A stretch of 36,923 nucleotides of DNA, taken from assembly GCA_046154695.1 (NCBI GenBank), contig JBJXFI010000196.1, forward strand, positions 1 to 36,923, in the 5' to 3' direction. Within the stretch, counting starts at the first letter, position 1; each line of letters begins with the position of its first letter. This document shows positions 1 through 6,141 of the stretch, one piece after another. Below the pieces are notes generated by a model that did no database searches, had not been told where the DNA came from, and saw nothing but the letters and a program-made list of their open reading frames with translations. Both the position numbers and the translations under genes were made by a program. Origin of the DNA: DALYLB01 sp046154695 (GTDB lineage: Bacteria > Acidobacteriota > Blastocatellia > RBC074).

Positions 1-39
1 TGTGGTTAATGACAAAAGATAACTGGCTACGAAAAAAGA

Positions 40-1032
40 TCACAATGCCGGGATGCGCTCGATCTCGTCGAGGCTGATCTGGTCGCCCGTGCGGTCATAG
101 AGCTTGGTCGTCCTGGCGCTCTCGTGGTTGGCGATGGTCTGCGCGTCTTCCAGCGATCCGCCACTCTCCAGATAGAGCGTGATGCCCGTGCCACGAAAGG
201 AGTGCGGGGAGATTTCCTCGCGGATGCCGGCCAGCAGCCCTCGGCGTTTGATCATCTTCCAGGCATCCACGCGGCTCATCCGGTTTTCGCTCAAGGCGTC
301 CGGCGTCTTGCCCTTGCTCGATCGGAAGAGGGGAGTGTCCTTTTGCCCCGTGAGGCCCGCGGCTTGAAGGTAGGCGTCGAGATACTCCTCGGCCTTGTGG
401 TGCACGGGCACCTCGTGATACTTGCCACCCTTTTCGCTCAATCCGATGAAGTAGCGCTTGCCGCGCGGGTAGTAGTCCTTTACGTTCATCGCCACGATCG
501 CCGAGACCCGGCCGAAGCTGTAGAACATCAGCGCGATCAGGGCTCGATCCCGGAGCCCGACCAGGTTCGACGTGTCGAGGCTGTCGAGGAGCTGCTTCAT
601 TCCGGCCTCGTCGAGGATCGGCGTCTTGCCTTTCTTGTAGCTGTAGCTCGGCCCCTTGACGGAGGCCGCCGGGTTGAAGGGCACGCTCTGGCCGATGACC
701 AGCCAGTCAAAGAGCATCCGGATCGCAGCGAGGTGCTGCTTCACGGTCTGCGGCCCGCGCTCCTTGGTCTGCTTCTCGATGTAGGCGGCGACGTGCATCG
801 GCTCGATCGCGTGGAGCGTCAGATGATGCTCTTCGCACCAGTCGAGAAAATAGCCGGTCGCGCGCGCATAGGCCGCCCGCGTGTTCCGGTTCCGGATCGT
901 CACCGTGAAAAATTCCAGAAAGCGCTTCGCGGTCTTCGCGCCTTCGGCGGTGATGATTGCCGGCAGTGCGTCAAAGCCGGCGCGGCGCAAGCTGGCGGGA
1001 TTGGGTTGGATGACTTCGATTTCGGTCGACAC
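40..1032 (-). CDS. Tyrosine recombinase / site-specific integrase
   Basis: This 330-residue protein has the usual length of XerC/D-type recombinases and the full catalytic set: Arg175 (in FGRVSAI), Lys201, His277-x-x-Arg280, His303 and the nucleophile Tyr312 (KLYDR). The N-terminal ~125 residues look like the SAM-like core-binding domain. Translation starts at GTG (1032), preceded by an AAAGGGGAG ribosome-binding stretch. The gene looks intact, unlike the second recombinase near 5.6-6.1 kb. A dif-like inverted site lies 34 bp upstream of the start (1066-1101), so it may act on a site next to its own gene. It is probably the mobility gene of an integrated element whose other end lies outside the window. 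The family is clear; the substrate is inferred. Confidence 0.93.
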   Translation of the reverse strand: MSTEIEVIQPNPASLRRAGFDALPAIITAEGAKTAKRFLEFFTVTIRNRNTRAAYARATGYFLDWCEEHHLTLHAIEPMHVAAYIEKQTKERGPQTVKQHLAAIRMLFDWLVIGQSVPFNPAASVKGPSYSYKKGKTPILDEAGMKQLLDSLDTSNLVGLRDRALIALMFYSFGRVSAIVAMNVKDYYPRGKRYFIGLSEKGGKYHEVPVHHKAEEYLDAYLQAAGLTGQKDTPLFRSSKGKTPDALSENRMSRVDAWKMIKRRGLLAGIREEISPHSFRGTGITLYLESGGSLEDAQTIANHESARTTKLYDRTGDQISLDEIERIPAL

Positions 1033-1065
1033 AGAGGCGGCTCCCCTTTCGCTTTTTTAGACGGT

Positions 1066-1101
1066 TATCAGGAAACATAAAGGACGTTATGTTTCTTGAT
1101 A
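1066..1101. other. Xer/dif-like inverted recombination site candidate
   Basis: Two 15-bp arms, TATCAGGAAACATAA (1066-1080) and TTATGTTTCTTGATA (1087-1101), are inverted repeats with one mismatch around a 6-bp spacer AGGACG. Inner ends ..CATAA and TTATG.. flanking a 6-bp spacer are the known layout of Xer-type core sites, and TTATGTT matches the start of the XerD half-site. It lies just upstream of an intact tyrosine recombinase gene. It could be an att site, an operator for the integrase, or both. No second copy was seen in the window. Confidence 0.55.
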
Positions 1102-1190
1102 GCAGTGTCCCTTCGGTGACGCGGCGTGAGATCTGAATCCATTGCCACTATCCTCGCCTCCGGTATCGAACTTTTTCACTGGAGGAAATG

Positions 1191-1377
1191 ATGAACGCCA
1201 TGATTTCCCGCCGGTCTGCTCGATCTCAAAGCGCGCCTTGAGCAATGGCGCACAACCAGCAAATACATCCGACAATCCCTTCCCGAGGAACTGCGGCAGG
1301 CGGTCAGAGAGATCAGTGACCGATATCCGCGGCCGCTTGTGTGCCGCATTCTCAAGATCAATCCGCATTTTGACTAA
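1191..1377 (+). pseudogene. Small basic protein gene with single-base frameshift
   Basis: A GGAGG (1181-1185) precedes ATG at 1191, giving Met-Asn-Ala-Met-Ile-Ser and then, after a +1 shift near 1206-1209, a continuous frame to TAA at 1375-1377. The shifted part is strongly protein-like (LDLKARLEQWR at its start, LVCRILKINPHFD at its end). Repairing one base gives a ~62-residue basic helical protein. It resembles, from memory, short proteins encoded beside transposition or recombination genes, but I cannot name the family. The 101-codon minus-strand frame over the same stretch is less protein-like and crosses the dif-like site, so the plus-strand reading is preferred. Confidence 0.4.
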
Positions 1378-1388
1378 TTGATTTGACA

Positions 1389-1862
1389 TCACAGGATCCG
1401 AAGAACGCTAAAACCCTCGATCTCGGCGGCTTCCGCCAACCGGCCATCAGCGCCGATGAAGTGCCGCCCTCGCGGTTGATTTGAACACCAGACGAGCGCC
1501 GCGGCGAGCTGTAGCGCATCGGCCGCACGCAGCTTGTGCGCCCGCAATAATCGCTCCGCCAGGTCCCGCACCTCATCAAGAGGCTGGACCTCATTCCATC
1601 GCTCCCGCAGATAGGCGAGTCTGGCGAAGGCCTGCGACCGGTCTTTGGTTGGCAGATCGCCTTCCCGGGAAAGACGCTCCAGAGAACTGACTGCCTCGAT
1701 CGGCGTCGCCCACCAGACAACCTGACGGCCATAAAGGCGAGCGGCTCGACGCGCTTCGGATGTCTGCGGCTGCCGGCAACATAGCGGAACGATCGCGCTC
1801 GTATCCCAGAACGCGAGCAGGGCAGGAGAGGGCGGGGTCTTGGGCTTGGACCTAGCGGGCAT
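1389..1862 (-). CDS. vapC: PIN-domain toxin ribonuclease (VapC-like)
   Basis: A 157-residue PIN-domain protein. The acidic nuclease residues are visible: Asp20 (AFWDTSA), Glu56 (TPIEAVSS), Asp115 (RAADALQLA) and Asp139 (FIGADGRL), the standard VapC arrangement that binds Mg2+ for RNA cleavage. The start at 1862 overlaps the 3' end of the antitoxin gene by 11 bp, consistent with translational coupling. VapC toxins typically cut tRNA or rRNA and are blocked by their antitoxin; the target here cannot be read from sequence. The residues before the first beta strand are Pro- and Lys-rich. The gene appears intact. Confidence 0.9.
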   Translation of the reverse strand: MPARSKPKTPPSPALLAFWDTSAIVPLCCRQPQTSEARRAARLYGRQVVWWATPIEAVSSLERLSREGDLPTKDRSQAFARLAYLRERWNEVQPLDEVRDLAERLLRAHKLRAADALQLAAALVWCSNQPRGRHFIGADGRLAEAAEIEGFSVLRIL

Positions 1863-2139
1863 CGTCTCGTTCCTCCTCTACCGCACGACGCAAGGCCTCG
1901 GCCGAAACCTTCGGCGCCGGCATCTCCCAAAACTCTTCGCCGATAACGCCTTCACCCAGACGGACCTTTCCGCGAGCGGCCATCGCGATCATCTCCTGAT
2001 CCTGGTCATCGAATTTGAGTGGGACGATCCGGGCGATCGGCAGATCACGGTCCTTGATTAAAATCTCAGCGCCGCCCCTGACTTCATTCAAATAGAGACT
2101 GAGACGGTTCTTGAGCTCGGCGATGTTGACTGCTTTCAT
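1852..2139 (-). CDS. vapB: Phd/YefM-type antitoxin (VapB-like)
   Basis: A 95-residue protein opening with MKAVNIAELKNRLS and continuing ..YLNEVRGGAEILIKDRDLPIARIVPL, the characteristic Phd/YefM DNA-binding fold. The C-terminal ~35 residues are charged and probably wrap the PIN toxin encoded immediately downstream. Antitoxin first and toxin second, with an 11-bp overlap, is the canonical order. Such proteins repress their own promoter; an imperfect palindrome suited to this lies at 2168-2199, just upstream of the start. The TTGAGGAGTC ahead of the ATG supplies a GAGGAG ribosome-binding site. Confidence 0.9.
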   Translation of the reverse strand: MKAVNIAELKNRLSLYLNEVRGGAEILIKDRDLPIARIVPLKFDDQDQEMIAMAARGKVRLGEGVIGEEFWEMPAPKVSAEALRRAVEEERDDAR

Positions 2140-2167
2140 CTTGACTCCTCAATGACAAATAAAATGT

Positions 2168-2199
2168 CCATAATAGCTATCTTCATATAGTTATTATAG
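2168..2199 (-). promoter_or_regulatory. Probable vapBC operator (13-bp inverted arms)
   Basis: CCATAATAGCTAT (2168-2180) and ATAGTTATTATAG (2187-2199) form 13-bp inverted arms with two mismatches around a 6-bp spacer. The site is AT-rich in a GC-rich region and sits about 30 bp upstream of the antitoxin start, where Phd/YefM antitoxins bind to autorepress. Binding by this antitoxin is inferred from position. Confidence 0.55.
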
Positions 2200-2520
2200 A
2201 CCGTTCGCAGCGGCCGTCAAGCTGATTTCATCTTCTTCTCGCAGCCAGTTTTCCGGTTCTTATAAGCCTTAAATCTCAGCCACTTCCCCGGGTTTCACAT
2301 ATTCTATAATGCAAGATAACGGTTATCTTGCATTATAGATGAGGAAAGCAGAGCCCAACTAAAGCGCAGCGCCGGCGGGATCGAATGGGACAGAGAAAAA
2401 TTGCTCGCCTTTCGCGATTTTATTGCCGGTTGCGAGGTTTCGCCTTCGCCCATTGCTCGCTTACAATCGTAATGCCCTGTTGCAACCGCTCCACTCCCAA
2501 GTCATGCTGGGACCTTCTTC
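2200..2520. other. Intergenic region between divergent vapBC and dinB
   Basis: No convincing gene is present. It holds the perfect 35-bp palindrome at 2304-2338. A possible dinB -10 box TACAAT at 2462-2467 has a weak TTCGCC 17 bp upstream. No LexA box could be identified with confidence. The open frames crossing this stretch are shadows running into dinB. Confidence 0.4.
2304..2338. repeat. Perfect 35-bp palindrome
   Basis: CTATAATGCAAGATAAC (2304-2320), one central G (2321), then its exact reverse complement (2322-2338). Each arm carries an outward TATAAT-like hexamer. The outer CTATAAT is shared with one arm of the vapBC operator at 2187-2199, and the central GTTATC recurs at 1065-1069 and, inverted, at 18-23. 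It could be a high-affinity operator, a recombination site or a mobile-element end. Confidence 0.8.
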
Positions 2521-3627
2521 ATGACGGAAACAGAGATCGAACCCGACCCTCGCGCCGAGACGCCGCTTCGCAAGATCGTGCATGTGGATATGGACGCCTT
2601 CTTCGCATCGGTCGAGCAACGCGACGATGCGAGTTTGCGCGGCAAGCCGGTCATTGTCGCCTGGCGCGGAAGTCGCTCCGTCGTGTGCGCGGCCTCCTAC
2701 GAGGCGAGGCGGTTCGGCGTACGTTCCGCCATGCCGGCGATGCGCGCTGAGCGTCTTTGTCCCGATGCGATCTTTATCCCTCCCGACTTCGCGCGGTACA
2801 AGGCCGTTTCGCGGGCCGTGCGAGAGATCTTTTCGAGGCACACGGATCTGGTCGAGCCGTTATCGCTTGATGAAGCCTATCTTGATGTCACCGAGAACAA
2901 GATCGGACTGCCGACGGCAACTCGCGTCGCGATGGAGATTCGGAGACAGATTCGCGAGGAACTGAATCTCACGGCCTCCGCCGGCGTCGCGCCGAACAAG
3001 TTCCTCGCGAAGATCGCCTCGGACTGGCGCAAACCGGACGGACTGTTTGTGATTCAGCCGGGCGAAGTGAGCGCCTTTCTCCTGCCGCTCCCCGTGGGCC
3101 GCATTCCCGGCGTGGGGAAAGCGACGGAAGCCCGATTGAAGGGATTGGGCATTGCGACAGTCGGAGACCTGCGCGATCTCGGTCTCGAGGCGCTTGAAAA
3201 CGAGTTCGGCCGGTATGGCCGCCGACTCTATGAACTCGCCGACGGGGTTGACCACAATCCTGTCGTGTCCGATCGACCGAGGAAGTCCATCTCCGCCGAA
3301 GCTACCTTTGAACGCGACCTGCCGCTTTCCGAGACAGAGGACCTGATTCGACGCCTGGCGGAGAAGGTATGGGCGGCTTCGAGGAAGGACGCCCGAATCG
3401 CGCGAACTGTCATACTGAAATTGAAGACGAGCGATTTCCAGATTCTGACGCGCAGCCTGACTCCCTTGAGTCCTCCCGGCACCTGCGAGGAATTCACGGC
3501 GATCGCGCTCTTCATGCGGAGCCGCGTCGGAGCCGCCCCGGATCAGCGATTCCGCCTGGTGGGTGTGGGCTTGAGCAACTTCACCGGCGCCGAATCTCTA
3601 CAGCCGTCGCTTTTTGAAGAGTTTTAG
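2521..3627 (+). CDS. dinB: DNA polymerase IV (Y-family, error-prone)
   Basis: A 368-residue Y-family polymerase of normal length. The catalytic triad is present: Asp23 (HVDMDAFFASVE) and Asp117-Glu118 (SLDEAYLDVT). The finger motif SYEARRFGVRSAMP and the helix-hairpin-helix PGVGKATEARL with GIATVGDL follow, then a little-finger domain. The C-terminus ends QPSLFEEF, matching the beta-clamp-binding consensus QxxLF. Pol IV extends mismatched or damaged termini and raises mutation rate under stress. The ribosome-binding site ahead of ATG 2521 is weak, but the next Met lies inside the catalytic motif, so this start is preferred. It sits alone between TA modules, suggesting island cargo rather than a core repair operon. 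Confidence 0.95.
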   Translation: MTETEIEPDPRAETPLRKIVHVDMDAFFASVEQRDDASLRGKPVIVAWRGSRSVVCAASYEARRFGVRSAMPAMRAERLCPDAIFIPPDFARYKAVSRAVREIFSRHTDLVEPLSLDEAYLDVTENKIGLPTATRVAMEIRRQIREELNLTASAGVAPNKFLAKIASDWRKPDGLFVIQPGEVSAFLLPLPVGRIPGVGKATEARLKGLGIATVGDLRDLGLEALENEFGRYGRRLYELADGVDHNPVVSDRPRKSISAEATFERDLPLSETEDLIRRLAEKVWAASRKDARIARTVILKLKTSDFQILTRSLTPLSPPGTCEEFTAIALFMRSRVGAAPDQRFRLVGVGLSNFTGAESLQPSLFEEF

Positions 3628-3637
3628 AACGGGTAGA

Positions 3638-3680
3638 TTAGTAGCTTGACTAATTTTTTAGTAACCACTAAATTCCGATC
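3638..3680 (+). promoter_or_regulatory. Promoter with alternating operator half-sites for MNT gene; leaderless start
   Basis: TTGACT (3646-3651), a 17-bp spacer and TAAATT (3669-3674) form a good sigma-70-type promoter ending 6 bp before the ATG at 3681. The transcript would therefore be leaderless or nearly so, and no Shine-Dalgarno is visible. Four half-sites alternate in orientation across it: TTAGT 3638, ACTAA 3649, TTAGT 3658 and ACTAA 3667, spaced 9-11 bp, as expected for cooperative binding on one DNA face. The adjacent MNT protein has an N-terminal helix-turn-helix, so autorepression is the simplest inference. Confidence 0.6.
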
Positions 3681-4340
3681 ATGACGGAGCGTTCGTCCCA
3701 TCTGTTGGATCATATCCTCGGCGCAAAGAGCAAGGTCGCGGCGCTGCGGGTCCTCTTTTACACCAAAGCCGGCTTTTCAGGGAGCACAGTGGCAAAGCGC
3801 GCGGGGATGGGACTGCTCGCTATTCAAAATGCCCTTGCCGATCTGGAGCGGCTCGGAATCGTTGAGGTGGAGCGCGGATCGGTCGAGCACAGGTATCGTT
3901 TGAATTTCAAGCATCATATCGTTCAGCACGGGCTGCGCGCGCTGTTTGAAGCGGAGCGGGATATGGTAAAGGCAATTGCCCGCGAACTGCGCCCAATGCT
4001 CGACGGAATCGTTGTGACTGCCGGTTTATTCGGATCATTCGCCCGCGGGGATGCGGGGGCCAGATCGGATATCGACCTGCTCGTGATCGTCGAGACGGCG
4101 AAGCAGCGCGAGCGCGTCAGCGCACTGCTCTCCGATAAGCTCCCTGAATTTGCCGAGCGATATGGATTGCCTCTCCAGCCCGTGATTTTCGAACGCCGTC
4201 GCTTAACGAAGGCCAATGGCGGAATGCACGACTTGATCGAGAGCGCCGAACAAGATTGGACTCCCGTCGCCGGCGAGGATTTCAAACAGATCCGCAAAAT
4301 GCTCGCCTCACCCAAGGCCACTCAGCGGAGGAGCGCATGA
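3681..4340 (+). CDS. HTH-nucleotidyltransferase (MNT) antitoxin of a MNT-HEPN pair
   Basis: A 219-residue protein in two parts. Residues ~15-75 form a winged helix (FSGSTVAKRAGMG.. then LERLGIVEVERG). Residues ~105-200 form a minimal nucleotidyltransferase with GSFARGDAGARSDIDLLVIV, i.e. Gly118-Ser119 and metal-binding Asp130/Asp132. Related MNT proteins neutralise HEPN RNases by AMPylating them; others act by binding. The gene overlaps the next ORF by ATGA (4337-4340), the standard coupled arrangement, and the HTH fits autoregulation at 3638-3671. The protein looks intact although its HEPN partner is broken. Confidence 0.85.
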   Translation: MTERSSHLLDHILGAKSKVAALRVLFYTKAGFSGSTVAKRAGMGLLAIQNALADLERLGIVEVERGSVEHRYRLNFKHHIVQHGLRALFEAERDMVKAIARELRPMLDGIVVTAGLFGSFARGDAGARSDIDLLVIVETAKQRERVSALLSDKLPEFAERYGLPLQPVIFERRRLTKANGGMHDLIESAEQDWTPVAGEDFKQIRKMLASPKATQRRSA

Positions 4341-4747
4341 GTTCAGCCTCCCCGCGCCGGCGGGTCGCCCGTCACAGGGCCAAGGACTATTGGCAGGTCG
4401 CTACTCATTTGATGGAAAGCGCGCGGGCGCTCGTCGCGCTTGGCGACGAAGAGTATGGAAACGCCATCGGCATCTGTCTGATTCACGCCGTCATCAGCGC
4501 CAACGACGCCGTGACCATCAACGCCGCTGAGGTGCGATCGTCCAGCGAGCATCACGCGGGCGCCCAGAAATGATTGCAGGAAGTTGTCCGCGGCGTCCCA
4601 GCCCCGGTCACCCGTGCGTTCGCCTCGGTAGTGCAGGCAAAGTTCGAGTAGGAGTATTCGGGAGAGGTTTTTACGCAAGCGGCGGCAAAGCGCCTGATGG
4701 TCAAGGCTGAGAGGTTTTACCGGTGGGCCGAAGAACAGGTAAGCTGA
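4337..4747 (+). pseudogene. HEPN-family toxin gene with two nonsense codons
   Basis: The frame opens at ATG 4337 (overlapping the MNT stop) and reads RAKDYWQVATHLMESARAL..NAIGICLIHAVISANDAVTI, a HEPN-type helical start. It stops at TGA 4571-4573 after 78 residues. Without any frame change it stays protein-like past that codon (LQEVVRGVPAPVTRAF..), meets TAG 4649-4651 in the context KFE[stop]EYSGEVFTQAA, and ends at TGA 4745-4747 after FYRWAEEQVS. The original product was ~136 residues, and the preserved frame implies recent point mutation. Loss of the toxin with retention of its antitoxin is the expected benign decay. A 78-residue peptide may still be made. Confidence 0.8.
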
Positions 4748-4777
4748 GCACATTGTGCGCAGAGTCAGCTTTAGCGA

Positions 4778-5218
4778 TCATATAAATAGCTCCGGTGATA
4801 CTTTGAAGAATTCTCCCAGGGCTTTCGCCTGAGTCTTACTGATCCCGCGCTTGCCGTTGACCACTTCTGAAACGCGTCCACTCGAACCGAAAATCTTCAC
4901 CAGATCGACCTGCTGCAGATCGTTCTGTTCCATCAAAAACTGCAGAATGCGATGAGGTGGTGAATCCGGGAAATCCTCGGTTTCATCCTCATATCTCTCT
5001 ACCAGGGCAGAGAGCAGATCAAGCAAGCGATCTTCTTCAGGCGGCAGGTTATCGCCTTTCCGCAGCAGTTTTGCGATCTCATCTTCGACGCGCCGGCATT
5101 CGGCCTCAGTGCGAATCACGGCAGGCGCAGTCCGGGCCAGCAGCCGGCCATATTTGCGCTGATCGAATTGCCGGCGCGCCTGTGGACGAGTGGCGCGCGT
5201 TTTAGCAGTAGCAGTCAT
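4778..5218 (-). CDS. higA: HigA-type antitoxin (XRE helix-turn-helix)
   Basis: A 146-residue protein of the COG5499 HigA type: a charged N-terminal helical region, then a C-terminal XRE helix-turn-helix at about residues 92-140 (LMEQNDLQQVDLVKIFGSSGRVSEVVNGKRG..). It overlaps the upstream higB by 17 bp. Toxin-first order is characteristic of higBA. HigA binds and masks HigB and represses the shared promoter; the palindrome at 5523-5543 upstream of higB is the likely site. Confidence 0.92.
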   Translation of the reverse strand: MTATAKTRATRPQARRQFDQRKYGRLLARTAPAVIRTEAECRRVEDEIAKLLRKGDNLPPEEDRLLDLLSALVERYEDETEDFPDSPPHRILQFLMEQNDLQQVDLVKIFGSSGRVSEVVNGKRGISKTQAKALGEFFKVSPELFI

Positions 5219-5501
5219 CTTTCCACTTCTCCTTGTCGTATTCCTTGTGCGTCAGAACGTGCAGTGTATAGACCCGCTGCACTTTGTATCTGATCACTGT
5301 AATCAGGCGATAATCATTCCCTTTGATATTAAAAACCGTGCAATCGCCGACCGGATCGGCATGCCGAAAACTTTCCCTCACATCCGCGAGGTTTTGCCAG
5401 GGCGCCTTGCGCGTGACGTTGTACCAATCCAGCAATGGATCCTTGGCGTCCGGGTGCTTCTCCCAAAATTCGCGCAGTTTCCGTTTGCTGATGATTCTCA
5501 A
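5202..5501 (-). CDS. higB: HigB-type mRNA interferase toxin
   Basis: A 99-residue RelE-superfamily toxin of the HigB type: MRIISKRKLREFWEKHPDAK.., a central WYNVTRKAPWQNLADVRESF, then beta strands FNIKGNDYRLITVIRY and VYTLHVLTHKEYDKEKWKDDC, all typical family landmarks. HigB cleaves mRNA on translating ribosomes. The start is TTG at 5501, supported by AGGAGG 7 bases upstream; no ATG is available without losing conserved residues. No lesion is visible. It is the only TA module directly abutting the Tn3-type recombinase/transposase remnant. Confidence 0.93.
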   Translation of the reverse strand: MRIISKRKLREFWEKHPDAKDPLLDWYNVTRKAPWQNLADVRESFRHADPVGDCTVFNIKGNDYRLITVIRYKVQRVYTLHVLTHKEYDKEKWKDDCYC

Positions 5502-5522
5502 GGGGCGCCCTCCTGCCGCCTT

Positions 5523-5551
5523 AAACTCCCATTTTGGGAGTTTTTTGTCAA
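5523..5551 (-). promoter_or_regulatory. higBA promoter -35 and operator palindrome
   Basis: On the minus strand a consensus -35 TTGACA lies at 5551-5546. Immediately downstream is a perfect 9-bp-arm palindrome AAACTCCCA / TGGGAGTTT (5523-5531 and 5535-5543, 3-bp centre), where it would block RNA polymerase. The -10 is weak (AGTTTA-like). Read on the plus strand the same palindrome followed by T residues could pass for a terminator, but no plus-strand gene ends here, so an operator is preferred. Confidence 0.55.
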
Positions 5552-5572
5552 GTAAAATTTCTGTGGCATAGA

Positions 5573-6127
5573 TGGCTGGATCGGCGCGAGCAAAACAAAC
5601 TGCTGCGCGTCGTGGAGCGCGCCGATCAACCCCGTGATCTCGGGCTGATCAAGTTGCTCCTGAACACCGGACTGCGGGTCCAGGAACTCTGTGACCTGAC
5701 CTGGCCTGGCGTGATGTGATGTGATGTGATGCTCACCGAACGTAAGGGCACGCTCACGGTGCGCAGCGGCAAAGGCGGCAAACGGCGCCAGGTTCCACTC
5801 AACCAGTCAGCTCGGAGCGCGCTTTTAGCGATCGGCTATCAAGAGCACGCGGGCAAGCGTGCTCACATCTTTGCAGGACAACGCGGGCCGCTCACTCCGC
5901 GCGGCGTGCAGAATCTGCTCAGTAAATATGCCGCCGCAGGACTGGAAGATGTTTCACCGCACGCGCTGCGCCATACCTTTTGCAAGGATCTGGTGGACGC
6001 TGGTGTTGGCCTTGAGAAAGTCGCGGCACTGGCCGGGCACGAGAGTCTTGAGACAACCAGACGCTATTGTGAACCTTCGTTGAAAGACCTGGAGCGAGTC
6101 GTGGAGTTGATTGGCGAAGAAGAGTAA
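5573..6127 (+). pseudogene. Truncated tyrosine recombinase interrupted by repeat-generated stop
   Basis: Homology begins abruptly at WLDRREQNKLLRVVERA (5573), so the N-terminal core-binding domain is missing. The catalytic residues are all present: Arg in NTGLRVQEL, Lys in RSGKGGKRRQVPL, HALRH, the His of AGHES and Tyr in RRYCEPS. A run of four GTGAT units (5711-5730) replaces what should be one, adding 15 bp in frame and creating TGA at 5717-5719. With one unit the sequence reads WPGVMLTERK. A restart at GTG 5726 or ATG 5729 could give only the C-terminal catalytic half. It ends 14 bp before the Tn3-type transposase start, so it was probably the element's resolvase (TnpI-like). Confidence 0.85.
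5711..5730 (+). repeat. Tandem repeat (GTGAT)x4 inside recombinase remnant
   Basis: Four exact copies of GTGAT lie in the recombinase frame. Three extra units equal 15 bp, so the reading frame downstream is kept while one codon becomes TGA. Slipped-strand expansion is the simplest origin. Confidence 0.9.
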
Positions 6128-6141
6128 GGAGGCCGCAAGAG

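Noticed and set aside
1087..1392. 101-codon minus-strand ORF after vapC
   Set aside because: It overlaps the dif-like repeat and the better-supported plus-strand small gene, and its composition is not protein-like.
5523..5546. Plus-strand rho-independent terminator (palindrome plus T-run)
   Set aside because: No plus-strand gene ends upstream; a consensus minus-strand -35 overlaps it and higB starts downstream, so it is called an operator.
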